NCBI RefSeq assembly: GCF_003862495.1
Contig: NZ_RRCH01000008.1
Span: 34,838 to 98,837, forward strand
Source: Halocatena pleomorpha
GTDB lineage: Archaea; Halobacteriota; Halobacteria; Halobacteriales; Haloarculaceae
Direction: 5' to 3'
Length of the DNA: 64,000 nt
Below are positions 35,124-47,028 of this stretch, piece by piece. Under the pieces are notes generated by a model. The model searched no databases and had not been told where the DNA came from. It saw nothing but the letters and a program-made list of their open reading frames with translations. A program made the position numbers and the translations under genes. How positions within the stretch are numbered: position 1 is the first letter of the stretch; the number at the start of each line of letters is the position of its first letter.

Positions 35124-36025
35124 GTCAGGAGTCGCTCTCTCCGTCAGCGTTAGCGACGTACGCGACGTGCCCACGGCTTTACGACTATCGGGAAGTTCAG
35201 GAGGTGAACGCGCCGGACAGGACTGAACTCTACCTCAACCAGGGAACGATTTACCACGAGACTGTCGAAGACACGTGTGAGAGGACCGATCGCGACGATC
35301 CACCAGAGGTGATTCACGACCGAGCGATGCGGATTTTCGATACGAAATGGGACGAACACAGCAGCGCGGACGACTACGAATCACGAGCACATCGGGAGTA
35401 CCAGCGCGCTGAGAACCGGGCTGCCATCGAGTCGTTTTTCGATCCCGACGGCGGGGTCGGCATTGACCACGCACGCCGCTCAATCACAACCGAATGCTGG
35501 GTAGAATGTGAAGTAGATGGTCGAGGGCTTCACGGGAAAGCAGACAACGTCATCCGGACAGACGAGGGGCTCCACATCGTCGATTACAAGCGGAAAACAC
35601 ACGGGATGCTCTCTGATAGGACAGCTGAGTACCTTGGCGACCATCTTGACGGGGAGGCCCACGAGCCGAAGCGTGTGCGGAACGCGTTCCAGACGGCGAC
35701 GTACATCGAGGGCGTGAAGAACGAACCGTTCTACGAGGACGGAATGAAGGTCCGATTCAGTTTCTACGGCCTCCTCAACAAAACGTCGTTTGAGAGCACA
35801 CCGTCTGGATATGACGTGTCTGCACGCGGGTGGCCACAGGAAACTACGGAAATCTACGAAGACCACTACGAGACAATTTGGGGACTCATTCGCGCTGCGC
35901 ACGACGGCATCACGAACGAAAACCACGAGCCAGAACCGTTCAATCTCCTCAACGAGGAGGCGTGCCCGGGCTGTGACTATCAAGAGATGTGTGCGGATCG
36001 CCTGTCGACGGAGGTGCGACGATGA
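35120..36025 (+). CDS. Cas4/RecB-type Fe-S PD-(D/E)XK nuclease
   Basis: The 301-residue protein has the full nuclease core: His46 in GTIYHETVED, Asp142 in GKADNVI, and Asp155 with Lys157 in IVDYKRK. Four cysteines (Cys17 in ATCPRLYDY; Cys282, Cys285 and Cys291 in CPGCDYQEMC) match the 4Fe-4S staple of Cas4 and AddB. It corresponds to the nuclease domain that AddB normally carries and here stands alone, coupled by four-base overlaps to the AddB-like gene before it and the AddA-like gene after it. It probably cleaves one strand during DNA end processing. Cas4-like free nuclease is the alternative. Confidence 0.88.
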   Translation: MSQESLSPSALATYATCPRLYDYREVQEVNAPDRTELYLNQGTIYHETVEDTCERTDRDDPPEVIHDRAMRIFDTKWDEHSSADDYESRAHREYQRAENRAAIESFFDPDGGVGIDHARRSITTECWVECEVDGRGLHGKADNVIRTDEGLHIVDYKRKTHGMLSDRTAEYLGDHLDGEAHEPKRVRNAFQTATYIEGVKNEPFYEDGMKVRFSFYGLLNKTSFESTPSGYDVSARGWPQETTEIYEDHYETIWGLIRAAHDGITNENHEPEPFNLLNEEACPGCDYQEMCADRLSTEVRR

Positions 36026-39000
36026 GCGGTGACAGTGACGAGTACCCGTCGTGGTTCCCGGTTCCGGAAGACGACGTGTCTCCGGAACCCCAACAGCGAG
36101 CGATCATCGACTCCGACGCGTACCCGATGCGTGTGCTCGCCGGGGCCGGGACGGGAAAGACGTTCACGATGGTACGGAAGATCGAGCACCTCATCAACGA
36201 GGAGGGCGTGTCACCTGACCGGATTCTCGCGTTGACGTTCACGAACAACGCCGCTGACTCGATGCGGGAGAAACTCAACGCGAAGCTCGGCGCGGCCGGG
36301 TACGACATCGACGCGTACACGTACCACTCGATCTGTAACGAGATCCTCACCGACTACGCGTACGAAGCCGGGATCGATCCGGACTTCGAGGTCGCCACGG
36401 ACGCCGAGAAGTACGCCATCGTGCTGGACGTCTTGGACGACATCGAGTACCGGTCTGTAAAACCCAACGTGTACGGGAGCGACGGGTACGCGTCAGGGGC
36501 CGCGTCGAAGCTGCTCAACTTCATCGGGTCGATGAAGCGAAGCGGCATCACGCCCGGCGACATCGACGCCTTCCTCGGGCCCGCTGACCGTGTCTACGAA
36601 CTCGCTGACCTCTCGGAGCACGTCGAGGCTATTGCTAGCGATCATCTGGGTGGCCGGTCCGTGTCGAGCGTGCTGGACTCATTCCCGGATGCACGTGCCG
36701 ATCTGGTTGAGGAACGTGACACGCTTGGGATGGACAGGATAGAGGCCAGCGCGCGAGACTTCCTTGACCGCCTCGTGGATCTTTGCGATGCGCTGGAAGC
36801 GGCGTTCGAAGCCCACGAGGCAGGTGACCAAGAGTTGCCGGACAACGCGTACAAGCTCCCGAAATACCTGCTCGGTGGATATGCGAGCGGTGCGCCGAAA
36901 GGCATTCCGGACAATCTTGATCTCGAACTCACGGACCATCTTGACTCGTTCCTCTCGGACTGTCTCACTGCCCGTGACCTGACTGCGGGGTACGCCGCGT
37001 ACGAGCGTGAGCTCGAAAAGCGGAATCTCATCGACTTCGACGGCCTCGTTGTGGAAACGGCTGCACTGATGGAGTCGCCGGTCGACGAGGAAATCGCTGA
37101 TCGATGGGACTACGTGTTCTGTGATGAGTTTCAGGACACCGACCGCCTTCAGTTCGACCTCGTCACGTCACTCGTCACCGACGACAACCTGTTCGTCGTC
37201 GGCGACGACGATCAGGCGATTTACGAGTGGCGCGGCGCGCACGTCGCCAACATCACCGACGAACTCGACCGAGCATTCGCCGCGCTCGAAGATGAACCGT
37301 TAGAGGAGAACTTCCGCTCTCGACAGCCGATTCTCGACCTAGCGAACGAGGCGATTCAGAAGCTCGATCACCGGCAAAGACACAAGACACTGAAACGCGT
37401 CGACGAACCCGCGTACGACGGGGACACTGTCGCTACCGTCGAATTACCGGACGAAGACGACGAGGACGGCGCGACCCAACTTCGCACCGTCGTCCAGAAT
37501 TTACTGAGCGGTGCAGCAGCGAACCTCGACGAAGCGTATGATCCGGGCGACATCGCGTTACTCGTCCGGAAAAACGACCATGCGACACCGGTCATCGAGG
37601 AATTCGAAGACGCTGGCATCCCGTACCAGGTTGCTGGTGATCTGACCACAGAATCAGTCGGCGTCGGCACCGTGACCGCCTACTTGAAGGCACTCGCGCG
37701 GCCGAAAGATGAGGTGAGTTGGAATCGCGTCCTCCTGATGCGGTACCAGCTCTGCGATGCGGATCTCCGCACGCTCAACGCGGGCGACGACCGCCTTGTG
37801 GACACGCTCCGCGAGACGCCGCTCAAAGAATTCGAGGAGCACGACCGCGTCGCGGAGGCCCGTGATCACGTCATGGAACTCCTTGACCTCCGAGATTCAA
37901 CGTCTCTCAGCCACCTGTACCGCGAACTCACGGACATCACGAATATCGAGTGGTATCTCAGCGAGCAGGAGCGCAGGGACCTCGCCCAGCTAGAGGACGT
38001 CATCGAACAGTACGGGGATAGTGCTGTCCAACCACCGCTCACGCCGGCGTTCATCGACTCGCTCAAACACTACGACACTCTGTTCGACGAGAGCGGCTCT
38101 TCCCCGACGAGTCAGCCAGCTGTCGCCGCCGACGCGGTCAACGTGATGACCACTCACAAGAGTAAGGGCCTAGACTTCCCGGTCGTCCTCATCCCGCAAG
38201 TCACAGCCGACGAGTGGGCACCGAGTTCACGCACCTACGACGCGCTCGAAACCAGCCTCTCGGATGGTCCAGAGGCTGCGTTTGCTGAGGACTTCATAGA
38301 GCGTGACGCCCGTGAGACTCGCCGCGTGCTCCACGTCGGCATCACGCGCGCCGAAGACGTCCTCGTGCTTCAGGGCGGCAGCGAGGACGACGATGCTGTG
38401 GACGTGCACCCGGTTTCAGAGATGGTTGACGAGATTCTCCCGCCCCGAATCCCGTGGCAGCCAGAGCGAGGACAGCTCCCGCTCTGGGCCGACGTGCAGG
38501 AGTGTCTCACAGATGAAGCGGTAGACTGGACTGAGACACTGGCCAGCGAGACTGTCGGGCACGTTGGTGGTACCATCAATCACGACGGAGAAGAACTCGC
38601 AGTCGAAGCGGCGCACGACCGCGTGATTGACCTCGCAACAGCCACCCTCAACGGGGATCTCTCGTCGAGAGCCGAGCGGGAGACAATCCAGATTGCGTCG
38701 CTGACCGGCCAATCGACGCCAGCACCGTCGCTCTCACACAGCTACACGTCGCTAGCAGCCTACGAAGAGTGCCCGCGGAGCCACTACTTGGACTACGTAG
38801 TCAACGCATTCCCCGATTATCAGGAAACAGCGGCTACGAACGGATCTGGTGATGGCGTGTCTCAGCGTGAAATCGGGTTACTGTTCCACGACTCTGCAGA
38901 GCAAGCCGCGAATCAGGGTGTGAGCAACCGTGAGGGCTGGTATGAGATTTGTGACCGGCTCGCCAGCCAGCGCCGTTCCGAGGACGCGCTCCCAGCGGCA

Positions 39001-39480
39001 AAGCAGTGTATTGACCGATACTTCGAGTTAGATCTTCCCAGTTACGAGATTATCGACGCGGAGCGGGAGTTCGAACTCGACATCGACGGGCACGAACTCG
39101 TTGGCTACATCGACGCCGTCTACCGGACGCCGGACGATGAGCTCCTTGTCATCGACTACAAGGCAACTGAACGTCACCGCGATTTGGAGGACGATAAGCA
39201 ACTCCCGATCTACTTGTTAGCGTGTTGTGACCTGTACGACAAGCCAGTGACGCGTGCTGGGTACGCGTACGTCGGCGAAATCGGGCCGAAGGTCGAAACG
39301 CGGACGTTCAACGACGGTGACCTGGCGGCGGTCAGGGACGACGTGACGGCGTCAATGACCCGCATTGCCGAGTTCTCGTTCGGTCGGTACACTGCTGGTG
39401 AGCACTGTCAGTGGTGTCAACACAACCAACTGGCCTGCACGCCGGATTCGTTCACTGTCGGTCCAGGATTCAAGGAGTGA
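36022..39480 (+). CDS. AddA-like UvrD/Rep helicase fused to RecB-family nuclease
   Basis: The 1152-residue protein is an SF1A helicase: Walker A AGAGTGKT (40-47), TFTNNAA, Walker B CDEFQDTD (about 364-371), VVGDDDQAIYEWRG (about 393-406), ENFRSRQPI, VMTTHKSKGLDFPVVL (motif V) and LHVGITRAEDVLVL (motif VI). From about 905 a PD-(D/E)XK nuclease follows, with CPRSHYLDYV, LLFHDSAEQAA, GYIDAVY and LLVIDYKAT. Three late cysteines (CQWCQHNQLAC, about 1129-1139) and the Cys at about 917 form an Fe-S staple. It can unwind and degrade DNA from ends. Start ATG 36022 overlaps the previous stop. It closes the Argonaute operon. Confidence 0.9.
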   Translation: MSGDSDEYPSWFPVPEDDVSPEPQQRAIIDSDAYPMRVLAGAGTGKTFTMVRKIEHLINEEGVSPDRILALTFTNNAADSMREKLNAKLGAAGYDIDAYTYHSICNEILTDYAYEAGIDPDFEVATDAEKYAIVLDVLDDIEYRSVKPNVYGSDGYASGAASKLLNFIGSMKRSGITPGDIDAFLGPADRVYELADLSEHVEAIASDHLGGRSVSSVLDSFPDARADLVEERDTLGMDRIEASARDFLDRLVDLCDALEAAFEAHEAGDQELPDNAYKLPKYLLGGYASGAPKGIPDNLDLELTDHLDSFLSDCLTARDLTAGYAAYERELEKRNLIDFDGLVVETAALMESPVDEEIADRWDYVFCDEFQDTDRLQFDLVTSLVTDDNLFVVGDDDQAIYEWRGAHVANITDELDRAFAALEDEPLEENFRSRQPILDLANEAIQKLDHRQRHKTLKRVDEPAYDGDTVATVELPDEDDEDGATQLRTVVQNLLSGAAANLDEAYDPGDIALLVRKNDHATPVIEEFEDAGIPYQVAGDLTTESVGVGTVTAYLKALARPKDEVSWNRVLLMRYQLCDADLRTLNAGDDRLVDTLRETPLKEFEEHDRVAEARDHVMELLDLRDSTSLSHLYRELTDITNIEWYLSEQERRDLAQLEDVIEQYGDSAVQPPLTPAFIDSLKHYDTLFDESGSSPTSQPAVAADAVNVMTTHKSKGLDFPVVLIPQVTADEWAPSSRTYDALETSLSDGPEAAFAEDFIERDARETRRVLHVGITRAEDVLVLQGGSEDDDAVDVHPVSEMVDEILPPRIPWQPERGQLPLWADVQECLTDEAVDWTETLASETVGHVGGTINHDGEELAVEAAHDRVIDLATATLNGDLSSRAERETIQIASLTGQSTPAPSLSHSYTSLAAYEECPRSHYLDYVVNAFPDYQETAATNGSGDGVSQREIGLLFHDSAEQAANQGVSNREGWYEICDRLASQRRSEDALPAAKQCIDRYFELDLPSYEIIDAEREFELDIDGHELVGYIDAVYRTPDDELLVIDYKATERHRDLEDDKQLPIYLLACCDLYDKPVTRAGYAYVGEIGPKVETRTFNDGDLAAVRDDVTASMTRIAEFSFGRYTAGEHCQWCQHNQLACTPDSFTVGPGFKE

Positions 39481-39650
39481 CCAGTCGAAGCCGCGCGATT
39501 GAATTGACGGACGGCATTCCGTCTCTCCAGCCCTGTTTCGCATGAATCTTTTACCGGGCTTGGTTCGGTACTCTGTTCGCAGTCCGAGCAACTCTCGGTT
39601 GAGCCTGGTTGATCGAATGCTTAAGTCATTATCGCAGTAATCATTACCCA

Positions 39651-39872
39651 GAGTCTGACCTTCTACGACCGAGACGCGGAACTCGATACCCTCATCGACG
39701 CGGTGGAATCCCTGGTGCGGACTTCATCGTTGTTTACGGGCAACGTCGAGTCGGGAAGACGGAGCTCTTCAAAGAATTCTGTGCTAATCGTCCCCACATT
39801 TACTCCTTCGCCGCACAGGAGGCCGAGCATAGACAGCGAGAGAAGTTCCTTGACCAGATCGCAGTCGCGTAG
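39651..39872 (+). pseudogene. Frameshifted N-terminal fragment of an archaeal AAA ATPase
   Basis: One frame reads SLTFYDRDAELDTLIDAVES, then a one-base loss shifts to PGADFIVVYGQRRVGKTELF followed by KEFCANRPHIYSFAAQEAEH and a stop soon after EKFLDQIAVA. Together these match the start of archaeal ATPases whose Walker A is GxRRVGKTxL. Both the frameshift (near 39710) and the truncation make it a pseudogene, at the right margin of the island. Confidence 0.7.
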
Positions 39873-40048
39873 CCGAGGACCTATTGAGCGGATTGGATAA
39901 GGTGTCATGAACACGCCTCTCCCGACGATTTATGCGGTTGTCTCTCTGTATGAGCAACATTGGAATACACGGGTGGCTCTACCTTACACAGCACGACGCG
40001 ATCCGACGCGACCACCCCATGAGTACTGAATGAGCGCGAAAACGGGTA

Positions 40049-40228
40049 ATGGAGGAATTGAATCTTCAGAACCTCACCGACGACGAAGCCATCCGGATCT
40101 TGGAGCTGGCGAACGAAGGCGTGTACGACACCGATGATATGCCCGGTCGGTGGGGCAGTGTCTTCGAGGAGGGGGAGGAGAACTTCTCTCGAAAGCTCTC
40201 GTTCCAGACGAGTGACCGCGAGATATGA
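40049..40228 (+). CDS. Small acidic protein, 59 residues
   Basis: This short frame begins MEELNLQNLTDDEAIRILEL and ends SFQTSDREI. Its strongly acidic helical composition is like haloarchaeal proteins and unlike random frames. It lies between the ATPase remnant and tRNA-Cys. No family is recognised and no clear promoter is seen, so confidence is moderate at best. Confidence 0.45.
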   Translation: MEELNLQNLTDDEAIRILELANEGVYDTDDMPGRWGSVFEEGEENFSRKLSFQTSDREI

Positions 40229-40364
40229 CGAAAGCCCCTATTAGAGTCCTGACGAGTACTTCCTATCGGCCACGGGTTTATTTTGTCAGTATCTATAGAT
40301 GTGGCTATGGAAAAGTGGATAGACCCAACACATAGTTATCTTGGGCTTTAAGATATCGTGATAG

Positions 40365-40439
40365 AGCCAAGGGCCGGATTTGAACCGGCGTAGAGTCGCT
40401 CTGCAGGCGACCGCGTCAACCGAACTCTGCCACCTTGGC
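40365..40439 (-). tRNA. tRNA-Cys (GCA)
   Basis: On the minus strand: acceptor GCCAAGG/CCTTGGC, anticodon stem GTCGC/GCGAC with loop CTGCAGA (anticodon GCA), and a T-arm around TTCAAAT. It follows the 5S gene, as in other haloarchaeal rRNA operons, and marks the right border of the defence-like island. Confidence 0.95.
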
Positions 40440-40524
40440 GCTGGATGTCTCTATTCGGGCAAGACGAATAAGGATAGCGATTGGTCGCTGTTGCTATCCG
40501 AAATGAATGAATTGAGTATGAATG

Positions 40525-40752
40525 GAAAGGCGGCGAACCACCAGTTACAGGTGTCGACAGCTTGGTCGCCAGATCCACCGGGACGGACCCTGCGTGTACT
40601 GTGGCTGGCAAGCCTCGACCTGCACTTGGCCACCCTTGCGGGTCAGTTTTCCCAGAGGCTCTCGCACTCCAGTACTCGCTGGAACGCAGGCGGGCTTATC
40701 TGCCGTGTTCGGGATGGGTACGGGAGTTGCCCCGCCGCTGTGGCCGCCTCAA
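40525..40752 (-). rRNA. 5S rRNA with a ~108-nt insertion
   Basis: The 5' part (TTGAGGCGGCCACAGCGG onward, from 40752 leftwards) and the loop-E/helix IV region (GTACTGGAGTGCGAGAGCCT) are standard haloarchaeal 5S. After GGGAAAACTG the expected 3' end (GGTTCGCCGCCTTT) does not follow at once but appears about 108 nt later, at 40525-40540. The total is about 228 nt instead of about 120. The terminal stem AGGCGGC/GCCGCCT closes across the insert. Halococcus morrhuae is known for exactly this kind of enlarged 5S rRNA. Confidence 0.88.
40537..40645 (-). other. Insertion within the 5S rRNA gene
   Basis: This GC-rich segment of about 108 nt separates helix V sequences of the 5S gene. It contains short self-complementary pieces (for example tcgccag/ctggc-type pairs), so it probably forms its own folded arm. 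In Halococcus morrhuae the comparable insert is retained in the mature RNA; whether that holds here is inferred. Confidence 0.75.
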
Positions 40753-40801
40753 TGCCGATCCACGGAATCGAACCGTAGTTACAGACCACGATCGGTGTAT
40801 C

Positions 40802-40839
40802 GTACGTGCGATCCAGTTTGCGCCTGGACCCGTTCATCG
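40802..40839 (-). other. 23S rRNA processing stem, 3' half
   Basis: The segment (gtacgtgcgatccag ... ctggacccgttcatcg on the plus strand) is complementary to 43803-43840 on the other side of the 23S gene in both arms, with unpaired bases between the arms. It is the bulge-helix-bulge site used by the archaeal splicing endonuclease to release pre-23S. Confidence 0.8.
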
Positions 40840-40854
40840 GGCCAGTACGAATGA

Positions 40855-43763
<2,909 letters not shown>

Positions 43764-43802
43764 GATACCATACGGTATCGTTGAATATAATGCTCTGGAC
43801 CA

Positions 43803-43840
43803 CGATGAACGGGTCCAGTGAGCGCCTGGATCGCACGTAC
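43803..43840 (-). other. 23S rRNA processing stem, 5' half
   Basis: This spacer segment between tRNA-Ala and 23S pairs with 40802-40839: GTACGTGCGATCCAG with CTGGATCGCACGTAC, and CTGGACCCGTTCATCG with CGATGAACGGGTCCAG, separated by short bulges. It is the 5' side of the bulge-helix-bulge structure around pre-23S. Confidence 0.8.
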
Positions 43841-43978
43841 ATACAGTCTCATCCGCCACCCTCGAATAAGGTGGCTATCGACCCTTCCCATCCACGCTTG
43901 TCACGGGATGGTGCATCTGTCGTTACCAGAACGAATGCCGGACCACACTTAAGGGAACCGGTTTCGTTCCAGTGAACA

Positions 43979-44050
43979 TGGACCCACTGGGATTCGAACC
44001 CAGGGCATCCTCCTTGCAAAGGAGGCACTCTCCCACTGAGCTATGGGCCC
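43979..44050 (-). tRNA. tRNA-Ala (UGC) in the 16S-23S spacer
   Basis: On the minus strand: acceptor GGGCCCA/TGGGTCC, D-arm GCTC...GAGT, anticodon loop TTTGCAA (anticodon TGC) and T-arm around TTCGAAT. This is the usual spacer tRNA of euryarchaeal rRNA operons. Confidence 0.96.
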
Positions 44051-44054
44051 TACC

Positions 44055-44089
44055 TGTTAGCCCTGATAGTTCTAAGGTGCTCGGTCGGT
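44055..44089 (-). other. 16S rRNA processing stem, 3' half
   Basis: The segment between tRNA-Ala and 16S (gttagccctgatagttc and ctcggtcggt on the plus strand) is complementary to 45699-45731 upstream of 16S. Together they form the pre-16S processing helix. Confidence 0.75.
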
Positions 44090-44151
44090 CAATTGATCAG
44101 CACGACCGATCCGCATAAGGTGGGCCAGGTCAGCGACCTGGTCCCGGTCTA

Positions 44152-45623
<1,472 letters not shown>

Positions 45624-45698
45624 GTTCCCCCAGAGTGGGGGAGGTTAGGCGGGATGCATGTCAAATGCACCAACTATCGTCGTGCGGTGATACGTAAA

Positions 45699-45731
45699 CC
45701 GACCGAGTATCACCGAACTACCAGGGCTAAC
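45699..45731 (-). other. 16S rRNA processing stem, 5' half
   Basis: GTTAGCCCTGGTAGTTC and ACTCGGTCGGT on the minus strand pair with 44055-44089 downstream of 16S, forming the helix cut to release pre-16S. Confidence 0.75.
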
Positions 45732-45873
45732 ATCAGATCCCATCTTAACGGCGGACCGTAGGGGTGGAATCCTCATGTCCTTCGGATCTGATCGTAGGCC
45801 ATTGATGGGCTTAAACCCATCGAACGACCCGTGTCGATCAGATCCGAGCATGGGTCGTATCCAGCGACCCACG

Positions 45874-46077
45874 CTCCTTCGTATTTCATCCGAATGCCCT
45901 TACACACATAAGGGCTTCGGATCGAGTATGGATCCGGGAAACAGACCCATGCTCGCTGCGTATTTCATCCGAATGCCCCCACATATATAAGGGCATCGGA
46001 CCGTGGTTCACTACCCCCGTGGGGGGTGTGTCCCACGTCGTTCGCATTTCATTCGAATGGCAGCGACACCTTAAGCC
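45874..46077 (-). promoter_or_regulatory. Three tandem rRNA promoters
   Basis: Three copies of one element lie at about 45874-45916, 45953-45995 and 46036-46077. Read on the minus strand, each has a TATA-like box (CTTATGTGTG, CTTATATATG, CTTAAGGTG) followed by GGCATTCGGATGAAATACG or a close variant (CCATTCGAATGAAATGCG), where transcription should begin. Repeated promoters of this kind are known from haloarchaeal rRNA operons. The surrounding leader (45624-46333) has no gene and also carries a palindromic stretch, gcgttttcatgaaatgcggt, near 46110. Confidence 0.75.
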
Positions 46078-46333
46078 CGTCGAACCGAAGCCGCTTCGTC
46101 ATGCGTTTTCATGAAATGCGGTCGCATGATACACATGACTGTCCGTGAGTGGGTATCGTCTCAGTAGTATTGCACGGCTGGAGACCAGCTCGTCATCCCG
46201 CGCTCACACGCGTGGTCCGGCCGAATGAGAGCCGTGCGTTCGACAATGCGTTCCGAAATCATATGGCTCTTTCAGAACGCGCGTAGCGACTACAACGTAA
46301 GATGCGAAAAATAGTAGAGACTGATCGCAGAGA

Positions 46334-46648
46334 TCAGATCTCCTCTAGGTGTTCGATACCTTGCTTCGAAACGTTAGCCTCTGTGATTCGGTCGGGCATC
46401 CAATCAGGTTTATCGTCAGGAGCATCCTCTTCCCACGCCCAGCCCTCGTAGATATGAACCTTCTTCGTCCCCTTCTCTCGGAGCTCGATCGTCGTGCGTT
46501 GAGCCTCATCTTCCGACGATGCTGGCTCAAGCCGTCGAGCTGCCTTTAGTGCTGCCTGACGCGGCGTTCGACCGGAAAAAACGCTCGTCTCCTGGCCCCC
46601 CGACTCACGAAGGGCAAAGTTTCGTTTGTCATCCGTACTGCGTGCCAT
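46334..46648 (-). CDS. Chromosomal protein MC1
   Basis: MC1 is a small monomeric archaeal DNA-bending protein that coats and kinks DNA. The product (104 residues from ATG 46648, MARSTDDKRNFALRESGGQE) has the family motifs TPRQAALKAARRLEP, LREKGTKKVHIYEGW and PDWMPDRITEANVSKQGIE. Compared with methanogen MC1 it has an acidic insertion in the middle, as in other haloarchaeal versions. The upstream ATG 46657 is less likely. It lies beside the rRNA promoter region and is transcribed in the same direction as the rRNA genes. Confidence 0.9.
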   Translation of the reverse strand: MARSTDDKRNFALRESGGQETSVFSGRTPRQAALKAARRLEPASSEDEAQRTTIELREKGTKKVHIYEGWAWEEDAPDDKPDWMPDRITEANVSKQGIEHLEEI

Positions 46649-46827
46649 GATTTTCACACCTCCATGTCACATCAGTACATACCGTCATATAACTGTATCC
46701 CCAAAATCGAGAGCCAGCTCCCAGTACATTTATATAGAAGACCGTTATCGTGATAGCTCATTGACCAAATATCCGGCACGCCAGACTTATGTATAGCGTA
46801 TATCGAAGATTGCAGTACGATAGCGCG

Positions 46828-47028
46828 ATGGTGCGAAAGAAAACGCTCAGTCCGAGCGGTGCCAAAGACGACAACGGCGAGTACCACAACGTACACCTAA
46901 ACCTCCATGAAGACGAGCTGACGGTTGCGGGGATGGAGATCGGTGATGAGGTGTTCGTCCGGGTACGAGACAATAAAATCATCATCCAGAAAGCGGATGA
47001 CGACGAGGATCTCGAACACGAATTCTGA
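46828..47028 (+). CDS. Small AbrB/SpoVT-like protein upstream of pyrD
   Basis: This 66-residue protein (MVRKKTLSPSGAKDDNGEYH...) contains HNVHLNLHEDELTVAGMEIG and DEVFVRVRDNKIIIQKADDD, the swapped-hairpin AbrB-type pattern of many archaeal DNA-binding or antitoxin-like proteins. ATG 46828 is chosen; longer starts run through TATA-like sequence. Its stop overlaps the pyrD start, so the two are translationally coupled. A regulatory role for pyrD is possible but unproven. Confidence 0.75.
   Translation: MVRKKTLSPSGAKDDNGEYHNVHLNLHEDELTVAGMEIGDEVFVRVRDNKIIIQKADDDEDLEHEF

Noticed and set aside
35120..36025. Cas4 of a CRISPR system
   Set aside because: The Fe-S nuclease is coupled by overlaps to AddB-like and AddA-like genes, and no cas1, cas2 or array is visible.
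21400..40440. Attachment-site duplication of tRNA-Cys flanking the island
   Set aside because: No direct repeat of the tRNA-Cys 3' end could be found near the left margin, and no integrase is present.
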